A stretch of DNA of 64,000 nucleotides. Source: Sapria himalayana (taxonomy: Eukaryota > Streptophyta > Magnoliopsida > Malpighiales > Rafflesiaceae). Both the position numbers and the translations under genes were made by a program. Below are positions 39,401 to 53,400 of this stretch, one piece after another. Positions within the stretch are counted from its first letter, which is position 1, and each line of letters opens with the position of its first letter. The notes beneath the pieces were generated by a model, which saw nothing but the letters and a program-made list of their open reading frames with translations, was not told the origin of the DNA and made no database searches. Location: NCBI GenBank assembly GCA_029783825.1, contig JAREIK010001333.1, positions 1,099,090 to 1,163,089 on the forward strand, written 5' to 3'.

Positions 39401-42400
39401 AGTTTGAGACTAATACACCTTACCACTTATGATTTAGAAACTATAATAGGAGGAGGATACATACGCAGCCTACTTAGACTACATACAAGTTAATTGAAAA
39501 GCTAGAAGAGTTGATTCTACAATCAATCTCTGTTGTCTTTCATCATTTGATCTAGAGGTGTCAAATGGGACGTGCTGGGCCAGCCCATCTAGTTTTTTTC
39601 AGGCCCGACTGTGCTTTCGTGCCTGGCCCAGTACGGTTTTGTGGGGGTTCAGCCCGGCACTGGCCCGCGACATGATTCACCGGGTTTGTCCTGGTTGGGC
39701 CGAACTCTAAATTAAAATAAAATTAGGGTTTCTTGTGCCCCCGAAACCCTAATTTTAAAAAAAATTGGGTTTCGTCGCCCCGTAGCCCTAATTTAAAAAA
39801 AAATTGATTTTGGCACGGTACCGTGCCAACGGGCCACGGCATCGTGCCTGGCCAGGCAAGGCACGAGGCCCGGTTGGCCTTGGCATGACATGGCACGATT
39901 GTGTTGTGGTCGGGCACGGCACGAGCCTGGGCACGGGAAATTACCGTGCCGGCCCGGCCCGGTTGACATCTCTAATCTGATCATATACATATCTTCTTAA
40001 TTCTTTTTTTTTATTACTTGCCTTGTTGATATTAGAAGGAATCTCACTCATCTTCTTAATTCTGAGGTATTTTCTTACCTAAGATGATGACAAATTATGT
40101 TGGAAGAAATAAATATTCTCAACTTTAATAAGACTTAGAAATTAGTATTATGACTTGCGAGAAGGTTTGTTGTTAGTTATACGTGGATATTTATGGTGAA
40201 GACTTTCAAATGAGAAGGTATATCACATTAAAATGAGATTTATAGCAAGATGATTCATCTATGCATTTGGTATGAACTATTAGAATATTTCCCCTCTAGT
40301 ATCAAAATATGTCTTTATGTAAATTCTTATTTTTTTTTGTTTGTTTGTTACATAATGAGAATATTTTTTTTGCACAATGATCTTAAAGGATAGATGTATT
40401 CGGAATAGTTACTTGAGTTTAGACTAGTAAATGTAAACACAATTTATAAATTGCAAAAGATACTATATGACATTAACCAATCACTTAGAGTTAAGTTTGT
40501 AAAATTTTCATAAATAATTAATTCTTTTGGTTTACACATGTATGTTATAAAAATTTCTTTATTTTTTTAAATGAGTTCTGATAATAAAATGATTTTATTT
40601 ATTGTATACCTGAATAATATTTTTTTTTATGAAAGATAATGTATTGAGAATTATCTAATCCAAGGAAAAATTTTAGTTGTAGTGTTAGATAATGCATCTT
40701 GAGGGACTCAAATATATTTTGATATTAATGTGATTTATTTTGTGAGAGATATTGTCTTTTCATAGAAGAAATATTTATTTGATACTCTTACATAAATTAC
40801 ATTTTTAAGTTGTGCATTAGTATATATTTTTTAAATGAAGATGTTTATTTTACTTTTGATACAACCCTATGGTTGACTCTATTACTTATATAAGAATAAT
40901 AACTAAAATTAAATATTTGATTGTTATCCGATTAAATATAATATAGTTAATAAATTAAATCTTTTTTTAGATTTTTTATGCCGGATTCATCAAAATTTAA
41001 TTCTTTATATACTATGTTATGTGAAGAAATTTTTAAGATTTGAGATATTTTTTAGTGATTATATACATTTTAGTTGGATATTCATATTTGAGTTGAGTAT
41101 TAATTTGTATCGAGAATAGAGATTGTGTTAGCTTCTTTTATTTTTCTTGGATGTAATTATTTGCTAGAAAAATAAGAGGCATATGATTATTTCAAGATTC
41201 AGTACATAGATAGAGTTCATAGTGATGATGACTGTTACTTGTAAAATACTTTGGATTTAACATATACTCCAAGAGATAGGGTTTTCAATTTTTTTACTTT
41301 TTATTTTTTACTGTGATAATCATATAATGATACATATAATATTAAATCTTGTATTTTACTAGTAGACAAAATACATAAATATGAACTTTTTTAGGTAAAG
41401 ATTAAAAATATAATCTTTACTATAATATATATTTAAATAGTAGAGTTGTTAGTCAATATTTTTATGAAAGCTCTGAATAGAATTTTGTTATCTTTTTGTT
41501 TGCAAAGCTTAGTGTTTTGGAACCGTACTTACCAATTTGAAGTGACATGTTGCAGTTTACATTTTCTTTTTTTTTTAAATTGTTTTATGTTATTATTGAT
41601 GAAAGAATACAATATTTGTGAGCTGCACCAATTAGTCGACCCAATATATAAGGATATTGTTAGTATGTTAATTTTTTTGAAAGTGATTATATCTTTATTA
41701 TTTTGTTTGATTTATTTACTAAAATTAATGTTCATTTATTCCACTTTTTGATGATGATTGAATTGCATCTCAATTTCTCTCAAGGAATCATACAAATGTA
41801 TAATCCATATTATTGTAAGTGAGATCGAGAGTAGGAAAGAAAGGGTTAAATATGAGAGTAATTTTGAGAAGAAACAAACAAAATTGCAAAAATTTCTATT
41901 CCTTGTTAGCCATATTAAATATTGACATTTCATTTAGGTTTTTGCATCTACATTTCTCTAATGAAGAAAAAGGGTGAATTATAGATGCAAGATTCAATCC
42001 AAGTTATAAATGGCTATGTTTTGAGAAGATAAAGCATTGGCTTTTTTCAATCTGTTCTAGTTGTTTTTTTTTTTTTCTTAAATGTTGCTATAAGCTTTTA
42101 AATGTTCATTTAAGAAATATGATGTATCATATTCTAATTGGTGATGCACATTAACATTTGTTTGGGTTTTCAATTTTTCTCACAGAAGGGCAAGTTGTTG
42201 CGAAGTTTGAAGTATCACACTTCTGCTGTTGTGCATCTTTACTGGGAAAGTAACAGACAGTCGTCTCCAGTATGTGCTTCTATCTTGCATTTTTAAAATA
42301 GTATCAAGTCATAGAATTATACAACTCTTTTGTGATCTCTTATTTGATTACAGGATGATACCAGCTTCCTGACATATGAAGACCGTGCTTCCCGTTTTTT

Positions 42401-44437
42401 TTCTGCTCCCCCGAGGGCCCCACAGATGCCTAACATTGCAGTAGGAGATACTGCGTCATTAGATACCAGCGAAGATTTATATAGAGAGCTATCAGATTCT
42501 TTGTCTGGCCAATTTAATATCCTGTGCAGTTTAGGCAAAGATGGGAGTGTGTTCTTTACTATATTTGGAATTTTTCCAATAGCAAAAATTGTAAGTCTAA
42601 AAATATTTTTTACTAAATGTGTTTGAGTGAGAATAATATTAGTATGAATGCTCACCTTGAAAGTTCTTGTGCTGCATGTATATGTTGGAGGCTATATTTT
42701 GATGTGATGATAAGTATTTTCATCTAAGCATAGTTAATTTTGGGTTCGAGACTCATAATACACAGTCTCTCTTACTTTTAGGGTAAGATTATCTTGATAT
42801 TATTCCCTTCCAGATCTCATGCTAAAGCGGGAGCTAGAGGTGTCGAACTATCTGTTTGAGCGAGGCATGACCGTGCCACAATGTTGTGCTAGCAGACAAT
42901 GCATGATATGATTCGCGTGCCGTACCAGACACGACACAGTGACATGGCTGAGTGCAGGGCCGTGTCAAACCATCCTTGTAGAAATTCGTTGCGTAAAAAT
43001 GTAATGGATGGCTGGCTTATGTGGTCGTCCAATTACAACCGGTCATGTAAGCAAAATTTGGTTTAGGTGATTAGATTTTTTTTTTAAAATATAACTTGCC
43101 TCGTTGGACTGTCACTAGATGGGTCTTGATCTGTGACCCGTAACTAGTTCTGGGTCCTCGGGCTATTGGACTGTGTTAGGCACATGAGTCGTGCCGGCCC
43201 AACACATCATGAACCGTTCAATGGGGCGGCACGGTCCAGGACCAGGCATGGTCCTAGACCGTGCCACCTGGTCATGCCATGCACGACTGAACCATGCCGT
43301 AATGTGGGCCGAGCTTGGGCCACCCAGCCTTGTTACATTTCTAGCAGGAGCACTGTGCATTGGGTACAACCTCTATAAATGTTTGTCGGGTGTGTGGATT
43401 ATATACACCTTGTTACTTATGGCACATCAAAGATTGAAAATATTTGGATACATTCATGAAATTTTGTAGATACATTTGTTATCGGATAGGAATATAGGAT
43501 TGATATTTCTGATATTTTTTGATATATTAAATAATATTTTACCGTATTCCTAATGTATCTATAAAATTTAAGTATTAATATATTCATATTTACTGATATT
43601 TTCAATTAGACATATAAATTATGTTTTATCATGCTATTTGTTAATTACTTTTTTTCCATTTATCTACACCATCCAAATTGAACCAAACTATTTTTCTAAT
43701 TAAACATTTTCATTAAGTTACGTGCACCTTGAACTAATTTGCAGAGTGTACGTCAGTTCTTTGTTTCAATCTCTCCAATGGATAGCCAGGCCAAGTATGA
43801 GCTTCTTAATGCTTCTGTATACCAGGTATTCTAACTTGTTTTGTTATTTCATCCACTTGAGATGAGTTAAAATGTGAAACTATTGTTCAAGACTTTCTTT
43901 CTCAAAACAAGAATTGAAGTGGCATATTCATTGTCATTAGGTTGCATTATCAAAAGATCTCTGCAATTTCATTATTATATGTTCTGGCGAACTTAATGGA
44001 GAGATGAATGAATCAATGGAGAATCTATCCATTAGGAAAAGGTCACATGGTTTGCATGGCTTAACATTCAATACTTCTATATTTTGGATGAGGTATTTTG
44101 TGGTTGGAATGTATGCTAATTTTTTTTATTTATTGTTGAATTTTATCTAATTATGCATTCCTTTGGTTTTTGAATGGGTTAACCATGAAAAATCTTTTAA
44201 TGGAGAAATGCCATAAGGGTTTGTCATGTTTACATCATTGATAAAACAATTATCATAGCACGTCAAAATGACTTTGAACACTCTCTTAAAGATATTGATG
44301 CTAAACCAAGCTAAATTGGAATCTTCAAATATCAACAAGTTAATCTATAATTATTGCATAGACAATATAATTAAATTATCTTAAATTTTTGTAGTTGATG
44401 CATATTGAGAGTACTTGATATATGGATTGCCTCGACC

Positions 44438-44474
<37 letters not shown>

Positions 44475-47400
44475 TGAGGTAAAGGTAAAATTATATTATA
44501 GTTTTTTCTCTCCTCACTCTGTTTGTCTCTCTCTCTCTCTCATCTCCTTTCTCTTCTCTCTGTTTCTTTTTTTTTCACTCATTCTCTCCTTGTAATCACA
44601 AATCCATAACCATTAACATGGTATCAGGGGGTTTGTTGGGTGACCGATGGGCCTTAGCGATGTGTGATGTGCAAGATGCAAGCATCATCACTAATGTGTT
44701 CTTGTGGCTGAACATGGGGGGGGGGGGAGTTCTGTTTGTTAATCGATATTATTGATTTGCAATCGAAGATTCAAAATCAATAATAAATGATTAGAAATCA
44801 AAGATGAAAAATCATGATATTGATAGGCCTTTCGATTAGATTCAAGGGTAGTGAAAATCATGCAGACATATTTTCAGCCTGCTTATTATAAGATTCATTG
44901 GTCCACATCTAGGAACGACATACTAAAATAATATAAGTTTGAAAAATAATTAATAATTAATAAATTTATGGCATTAGTTGAGTAGTGTCCGTGACGTCCA
45001 ATATCTGGACTAGTCACGATATTGTATCTTATGCATGTCTCATTGCCCACTATGTAGATTTTAAATAGACTATGAATAAAAAAATTTTAAAATTTTCTGA
45101 AATTTTTCATTCTCATGATGACCATGTCATTTTTGAGCGTATGATGAAGATCTTTTGAGAATATAAAATTCAAAAAAAATTTGTTAGTATCACATTTGAT
45201 AATACATCTACTAATGAAGTAATGATTAACATATTTGTTAGGAATATTAGAGATGTATCATTAGGAGATATTTTTTACGTTAGATACATGTGTCACGTGA
45301 TTAACTTTATTCTACAAGCGGGGATGAAAATGTGTTCTCCCACTTTGAAAAACATACGTAATTCACTAAAATATATTCGCACGCCTCGCATACAACAGGA
45401 GTTTGGTAATTTCTGTTTGTCTGTGAATTTAAAAAAAAAGAAATTCTAATTAGATGTGAGACACCATTAGAATAATACGTATATGATGTTAGAGTTATGT
45501 ATTGAATACGAACACATGATATTCGACTACTTCAATAGTAAAAGTAACAATCTTTTTATTGACGACAGTGACTGAGCTACATGAATTTTATTTATGAAAA
45601 TTTTGAAATTTTTTATGACATGACGACATGTGTTTGTCGGTTTATACTTCTACGACTTGCATTGTACTCAGGTGCATATGCAATATTAGTAGCATGTTTA
45701 GAAAGTATCGAGTTAACTCGATACTTAGTCTTATTATTGCAAAGATGAAAACTAAGTACTTAAAGTAATAGTCTATTATTCTATTTTTTATTGTCTCATT
45801 GCATGCATGAACCTTAGATTTAATGTGGAAGGAGTAGATAATATTTTGACTTATATTTTCTCGTGCATGAACCTGGAAGACTCACTTGAATGGTTCATTC
45901 ACGAGAAGTTGACAGACCTTTTCACATACAAAGATACTAGATATGATGGTAGTAGTAGTGAGACTGTGAGTATGGACATTGATATTATATTTGGAGATGC
46001 TGATATTCCATTCAGTTAACTAGGGGGAAATGATGAGGTAGATTATCGAATAGGAGCGAGATGTCTCGGTACTTAGACTTCGATTACTGTTCAATCCTAT
46101 CATATCTTAATATTAAGAATCTTGATATATTACAGTGATAAAAATCATATGAGTCTATCTTTCCCGTGCTATCTAAGATGACATGGGATCTACTGACTCT
46201 TCTGGTGTCGAGCATAGCATCAGAGTCTATTTTTTTTTATTGTAGTCAATTTGATTTTGGATAGGAGATCGAGATTATGTCAAGATATTGTTGAGGCTTT
46301 AGCATGCATGAAGGATTGGAAGTATTTGAGGTTTAGTATCAAGGATCATGCTGAGACTGAGAGTGAGACTGCAGTGAAAGTAGATGAGTTGATTGCTAAT
46401 GATGATTCGTATGATTGTGATATTAATATTGAGGTTGAGAATAATAATGATATGCCGATGGATGATCGATGAGATTGCTATTTGATAATTGATGGTTGAT
46501 AATTATGGGATTGCGACACACTGACATAGACACTTATGTTATATTTATGCTTTTATTTATGAGTTATGTTTAATTCTGATTTTTGATTTTGATATTTTGT
46601 ACTTATTTTTATTTACATTGTATTTGTTTTGGTTTGACCATTTGACACTTGGTTTTGTGAGTGATTTCATTATTTTTGTTAAATAAATTTTGTATTTATT
46701 TTATTTTTTTGTTTAATAATTTTATTAAAAATTCTAAAGCATAATTCTAATAAATTATAATCAAATTAATACATAATTAAAACAAATAACATAAAAAAAT
46801 AAACTTTATAATTATTCAAATATTTATAATTTATAATTTAAATACGTTTAAACATTATTTAATTTATATTTTATAATTACATAAATATTATAAATAAAAA
46901 ATGAAAAAAATAAAAAAAAATTAATTTTTTAAAACCGGCCCATACTAGCTTGTTCTAGCCCGTACAGGCCTAACCCAGCATGGCCAAAAATTGGCTGTGC
47001 CAACCGAGCCGGCCTGAATAAATAGTGCCGAGCTAGGCACGACATGGTAGCATGGTTGGTCCCACATAAACTATGCCGAGCTGGCTCGGCACGGCCTGTT
47101 TGACACCTCTATGAAGAATGCAAGGTGCATGAGAAGTTGAGCATGTTCAGAGCTGAACTTTAAGATAGAAAATTTTACCACAATGTACTACTTGGAGAAT
47201 TGCACTCCAAATTTGACAGTAAGAGATAAAATACCTTTTGAGGTGTTGCATAGAAGAAAGTCGAGTGTAGCTCATATTTGAGTCTTTAAGTATGATGTTG
47301 TGCTCATGTGTCTAAGGAAAAGATGAAAAAGTTGGACTTCATAAGTACATGTTCATTGACTACAAGAAAAGTGTCAATGATTACAAGTTTTGGAACCTAG

Positions 47401-50400
47401 AGAAAAGAAGAATCATCTATATTAAAGATATCATGTTCATGGAGTACATATGTGAAGAAGTCCTAGCAAATCATGTGGGCAATCTTGTTAAAGAAAGTGA
47501 GGCGTGACATGTTGTCAATGTATATCATACCCTTTATGTCACAAGATATGAGACATAATTTGATGGAGGCAAGAGCCTTCATGGAATTAAATCAGTGGGG
47601 GCATGTCATGATAGAGGAACTGTAGCCCTTGGAGAAAAAAAATACTTGTAGCCCTATGAAGTTGTTCTTGGGCTAAATGGTAATATGATATAATTGGGTG
47701 TTCAAATAGAAGATAAAGGCTAATAGAAGATAAAAAATAAAAAAAAACACATGAAAATGTTGGTTGTTAAAAGATATTTTCAAGTTGAAGGTATTAACTA
47801 TGATGAAATATTCTTACTAGTAGCAAAGATGTCTTCCATCTAAAAGGTATTGACTGTTGTAACAAGATATGAAATGCAGGTTATCATAGTTATGCCCTAC
47901 TGCTCAATATGACTCTAAGTGGGAACTCTATGATGATTGAGATGAAGTTGACAACATAGCTATGCCCTACTATTCAATATGAGAAAGAAGATATGACTCT
48001 CGTTATGTGTGTCAATGTTGGTAGGAGTTTTATATATGTTATAATATGTACGAGACTTAATATTTTATATGATATGAGAGTACTGAGCAAGTATATGTCA
48101 AACTCATGGAATACGTATTGGAATGCCATTTAAAAATTACTCGGATATCAATGTGAAATCTTTGATTTTGTCTTGCAGTTTGGTGGTAACAATAATACAG
48201 AGATTTTAAGTTATTGGAGCTGTTGATATAAATTGGGGTGAATGTGTGGATATCAAAAGATCTATGAGTGAGTATGTATTCAACCTATATGGTGGATCCA
48301 AAGTTGGATGGGCAAAAAACAAATTTTATTGCCCTCACATTCATTGAGATCGAATATATATTGATTGCTAATGTAAATAAGAAAATTGTCTGGATAAGGA
48401 GATTGTGTGTAGTATTTGGCTTTGAGCATAAGGAACTAAGACTTACTTGTGATAGTCAGAGTGTTATTCATTTAACAAAAAATTCAATATTTTATACACA
48501 GACAAAACACATTAATATACAATATAATTTTATTAGAGATCAAGTCGATCAGAATCTGATTTGATTAAAAAAAATTGACACAAAGATGTAGTATGCTGAT
48601 TACTTGACAAAGATAGTGAGTGTAAAAAAATTTTAGTAGGGTAGAGTTAAGACTATAATGAAGAAGTATTTGCCAAGTGAGAGAAATTAGAATTGACTCA
48701 TATTTTTCAAGTTGTAATATGTGTTCAGTGTCACGATCTGAATTGTGAAGTTGCGACTTGAATGAAGTTACAATATATTCAGTGTTATTTTCATTGGAAG
48801 ACTTAGGATTTTGATCTTGACATGAATTATGAAATTACGATTTGAATAGAGTCGTAATCTATATTGTGTTGTTATGACTGAAAGACTAAAAAATTTAATT
48901 TACTATTTGAATTGTGAAATCATAATTTGTACAAAGTCACAACTCGTGTTCGGTGTCATGGCCTGAATTGTGAAGTCGTGATATGAACGAAGTCACAACT
49001 CATGCATGGTGTCATAATTTGAATTATGAAATTATTACTTGAATGAGGTTACAACATGTTTTGTATTGTTGTGACTGGAAGACTTAGTATTCAAGTCTTT
49101 ATCTTGTTTTTTGGTGTAATGACAATAATAAAGTCATAATATGAATTTGATGTTGGGACACAGGCCTTGAGTAATATTGCGACTATGTTCTCTTTCTAAA
49201 AAAGTTTTTTGTTTTACTATATAAGTACTTGTAAATAAAAATTTAAAATGTATGTGGATGTTGTAAAAAGTTAAATAATATTTTTATTTTTCTTTATATG
49301 TTTTATTTTCTCTTTCATTCTCATCTAGTACATTGTGTATTTTATCTTTAAGAATTCTTTTTTTCTTTTTCAAAATCCTGAGTCATTATTTGATTCTTAA
49401 CATTTAATAGTAGTGGGATTACACCAATTTCTAATTGTGGTATCCGTGCGATTGTCTAAATACCTTGGGTCCTAATATTTGATATCAAAGTTATGGTTGG
49501 TATCAATGTGAGAATATAATTGTCTAACATGACCCTATGCCTTCTTTCATCAAATTTCAGTTCACATGCTCTCCCTTTCCAAATCATGGGATTCTTTTTT
49601 CCAGTTTGGGTTTTAGTTATGATACCATGTTTAGATATATGTCAAAAATAAAAATAAAGACTAAAAAACTAAAATAAAAAAAAAAAAATATATATATATA
49701 TATATAAAAGAGAAAACCTTATATAAGGGACTAGTTGGATTAGGACTGCTCACAAATTTGGTGCTCTCTTCCATAATGAAAAATAAATTTAACAAAAAAT
49801 AGAAAATCAAAGTTGTAAACTACAACATTTTGTTTTTGTGAGAGAGCAAAAATATTACGAGTCTTAATCTTCTTCCTTTTTGGGATGCAATGGGTGATTC
49901 ACTCCTTTGTAGGAGGAATCTCATCTGATGGCATTACTTTTTAGTGGGAAAGAAATGGAGAGTTACCCCACCATATTGATTATGGACCATTTGGAAAGAA
50001 AGGAGAGACTTTGATAATATTGAGAGGAATGATCAAGAAATGAAATCTGTTTTTTGGTATATTTTGTGAATTGGGCTAGGGTGTATCTAGAGGATCATGC
50101 ACCTCCATGTTTGTTTGTTGTTGATTGGTGAGTTTGTTGTCTTGTTATTTTTTCGTCCTCTTGGGTTCTAAGTATACTCAAATACTCCTTCGCTTTTTGG
50201 CTCTTAATGAATTAAACTTTTATATATAAAAAAGCTAAATTCTCATAGACATGAACTTGTGCAATATGCAAAGTACTTATTCCTGTATTATGATAGTGAA
50301 ATTCAGCTATTCAGACACAAAGTTCCTTAATTTATATTCATATCGCCTCAACCAAATGCACATGGAACAAACAACATGCGCAAAAAACTAGAAGAATTCA

Positions 50401-53400
50401 GGCATATTCAGTATGAAACAGCTGCATCTCTTTTTGGGGATTACACCATTGTTTTTATAAGGCTCTTACACATATTTATGTAAAATATGATACATGTATG
50501 CTTTGATGAGTTTGCTTTGTGAAATAAAAAAAATAAATAAATAAACAGGAAATGTAAATGATTGTCCCACCCCAGTCGTGTCTATGGATACCTCATTAGA
50601 AGGCATGCATGCCTATTCAAAATACCAAGCCATTCATGTATAAATTACCAAAATTAATTGGATTTTACAGATCAGTTCTTGCATTCATTTGTTCATCTTG
50701 TCATTGCAGGAAAAATGAGCTTCATCAGTTATCCTGGCAAGCTTTTAATATTGATGATTTAATTGAAGTTATTCGGACATCACTGTCAGTCATGACCAAG
50801 CTCTGGTCTGATGCAATGTGCTTCTTCCATGAGAAGTTTGATTCTTTAGTCACTTTGATTGCTAATCATGGTACCTAGCAATCAAAACATGTTTTGGTTT
50901 CTGTTTGCCAGTCTTGCTCCATTTGTTTGCTTTTGTATGCAGGACTAGATTCATCTCCCCAGGAAGAACTCCTGAGCCTTCTATGTGGATCTAGGATTAG
51001 TCTCCCTATTCATCAATTTCTTGTAAATTCACTTGGGGAAGCGGTATTTGCTTGATCAAATATTTTTTTGTACTTTTTTATGTATGGGTTTTTTTGTTCA
51101 CGTGGTTTTTATGGGTGATCAATAGGGTGTGAAACGGGTATCCAAAATTGTCTGCGGAGCTGCAAAAGAACTCCATCATGTTCTCTCTCATCACCTACAG
51201 GTATATTATCGCATGTTATTTGTTCTTTCTCAATGTCTTTTTTGCCACCAAAAAAGCCTTCTTTAAAATGGATGATGTGTGTTCACTAGCATTTAACTGC
51301 CACTGGATCATGGGTACCTATCAAGCAACTAGGCATATAAAATTATACAATGCTGGGGTGTTTATTCTATAGCCCAGGCATGTAACATGGAAACTACTTT
51401 CAATAAACAAATGTATGATGTCAATTTTGTTGAAAAGCATGGAGCATGCTGTTATTTTACTCTCGAAGGATGGAATGTATCTAGGGAAAAGTAAAATAAA
51501 AACCCTCAATCCCCAGCATCTCTGCTTTTAGATACCTCATCACAAACTCATTTTATTCTACAAATGAGTTTCAAACTATATCAGTTTATTTGGTTTTGAG
51601 TATTGATTTAGACTTTTTTGATTATTCTACGTAATGAATCAATGACATGCTCTACTCAATACTTATTATCACAAGTAATCTTTTATGTTTGGTTTGATTC
51701 TACCTATTTTAATTTTTTTTGTCCTAATTTAATGGCTACATGATCTATGATACTCTTTTCAAGGTATTTAGTTATATACAAGATGAGAACAAGTTATATT
51801 GGATAAATAGAGTACAATCATATTCATTCATACTTGGGATCTTCTTCCAAAGCTTTTAGATAATCCTGTCGATCATAAGATGCAAATGAATCTACACGTT
51901 GAAGTCTAGAATTGTAGGAAATGTTAATCTGCTAAAGATCATATTAATAGCCAAGTAATTTATATAGACTTAAAATATTGATTATTGTTGGGTAATCACG
52001 TTTCCACGGGTAGTGAGATTAAGAACAGAAAAACACAGAAACAACACAGAAACGAGCAATATATATATATATCCCAATCCACAAATATTCATACAGAATC
52101 AAAACGTAGAAAAACAACACAGCAAATAACGTGGTTCGCTAGTCGCTCAGTACGACTAGCTACCTCCACCAGAAAACGCTTATGCGTTACAGATTAAAAC
52201 CAAAATATATGTCTTACAGTATGCAGCACGGCAGTCGCGAAAAATCGCGCAGAGAGAGAGAGAGGAGAAGAGACGATGAATAGTTCAACCGGGTCAAAAA
52301 CAGCCACCCGAAAAATAAATACAAATGTTTTTATACAGAAAATAAACAGCCGGTTCATTTAACCGAAGCGGGTCGGATCATGGACCGACCCGCTTTTAAT
52401 ATTTCATTTCCTACAATTACATAAAAATATTAAAACATATTATTAAGTTAAAACAAATTACATATATAACAATTATTTAGATTTTTTTTTTCTTGTGATC
52501 AAAATAGTTAATATTAGACTATTACTTTTTGTTGCATCTTTCATGTAGATTATATCTCACTTGCTTGTGAGAAAAGTATTCCTTCATTATAATTTTGAGA
52601 AAGATGTGTTTATGTTGTAATCATTAATTTTTTTTATTCTTTGAAGCAAAAACATAATTTCTAGACTGTGAAATATTTTTTATGGTGTGAAACAATTTAT
52701 TAGAGTATGGTATAACAATGTTTCTTCTATGCTCACCATCTTTGGCCTTAGGAAATGTATGTGTTTTATATAAATATTGAAATATCTTAAATTATTTATG
52801 GGTATTGCAGTAAGATACTTAGGAGACATAGTTTTTCTTTTTTAGAGGCAATATACTCTTTAGATATGAGTTTTATTTAGGAGAATTCATGAAGCAATTA
52901 ATTATATTGGTTATGTAATTATTATCTGGTCTAGTTTTTATTATATATTTTAGTTTTTTATGGTTCTTATATATCTAATATATTTTAGAAGAGAGAATCA
53001 TATTTCTTGAGTATTCGACTTTATTATCTAATAAATATTTAAGATGCGACAAGTTTTTCGTCTGAAATTGAATTTACAATAATAGCTTCAATCAAGTTAT
53101 ATTCAGTTGTTTGTCCTTTATAATTAGTATTATATCAAAATACACTACTAACATCATTTTATCCCCATTATCCACTTTTTTTAGAAATAATTTGATTTGT
53201 ATTTCCTAAGATTAATGATAATAATTACATAAGAGACTTTTCTAAACAATGTTATTGGAGATTGTTTCTAGTCATAAATAGATTTTTGTTGTCTATATAC
53301 TATTCTTGCGCTCTTATGAATAATAAAATTCACTAGCTGTTACATAAATATATATTTCTCTTATGTAATTTGTTTATGTAATATAACAATAGAAAATAGT

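Larger units (their letters stand above)
17484..42185 (+). other. APC4 intron 3 (24,702 bp)
   Basis: The giant intron begins GTTAGT and ends TTTCTCACAG. It contains a SINE, two Harbinger elements, a hAT relic, several GC-rich MITEs and copia pieces, all listed separately. Stretches with nothing I recognise are about 22000-22700, 24420-25550, 29900-33480, 33670-35880 and 41560-42185. Splicing across it is supported by the unbroken reading frame from exon 3 to exon 4. Confidence 0.9.
44750..47111 (+). mobile_element. hAT (RICESLEEPER type) transposon relic
   Basis: A nearly complete but dead transposase (about 44850-46475) is followed by an AT-rich stretch and then a GC-rich right end (46934-47111) that finishes CGGCCTGTTTGACACCTCTA. 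That end is the same as in the GC-rich MITEs of this window. The left end was not found; the limit given is only where the unrelated G-rich sequence stops. Copia sequence continues right after 47111, which suggests insertion into a copia element. Confidence 0.75.

Noticed and set aside
42317..42655. 112-codon frame on the - strand
   Set aside because: It is the shadow of APC4 exon 5, which is well supported on the + strand. The same holds for the - strand frame at 55804-56061 opposite exon 11.
42740..42760. Possible tRNA gene because of a good B-box sequence
   Set aside because: There is no cloverleaf or acceptor stem, and the same sequence recurs in a dispersed family, so it is a SINE-like repeat.
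43163..43469. Frames on both strands with M, H, P, G-rich translation
   Set aside because: They lie in the GC-rich MITE at 42835-43343 and reflect its repeated CATGCC and GGCCC words.
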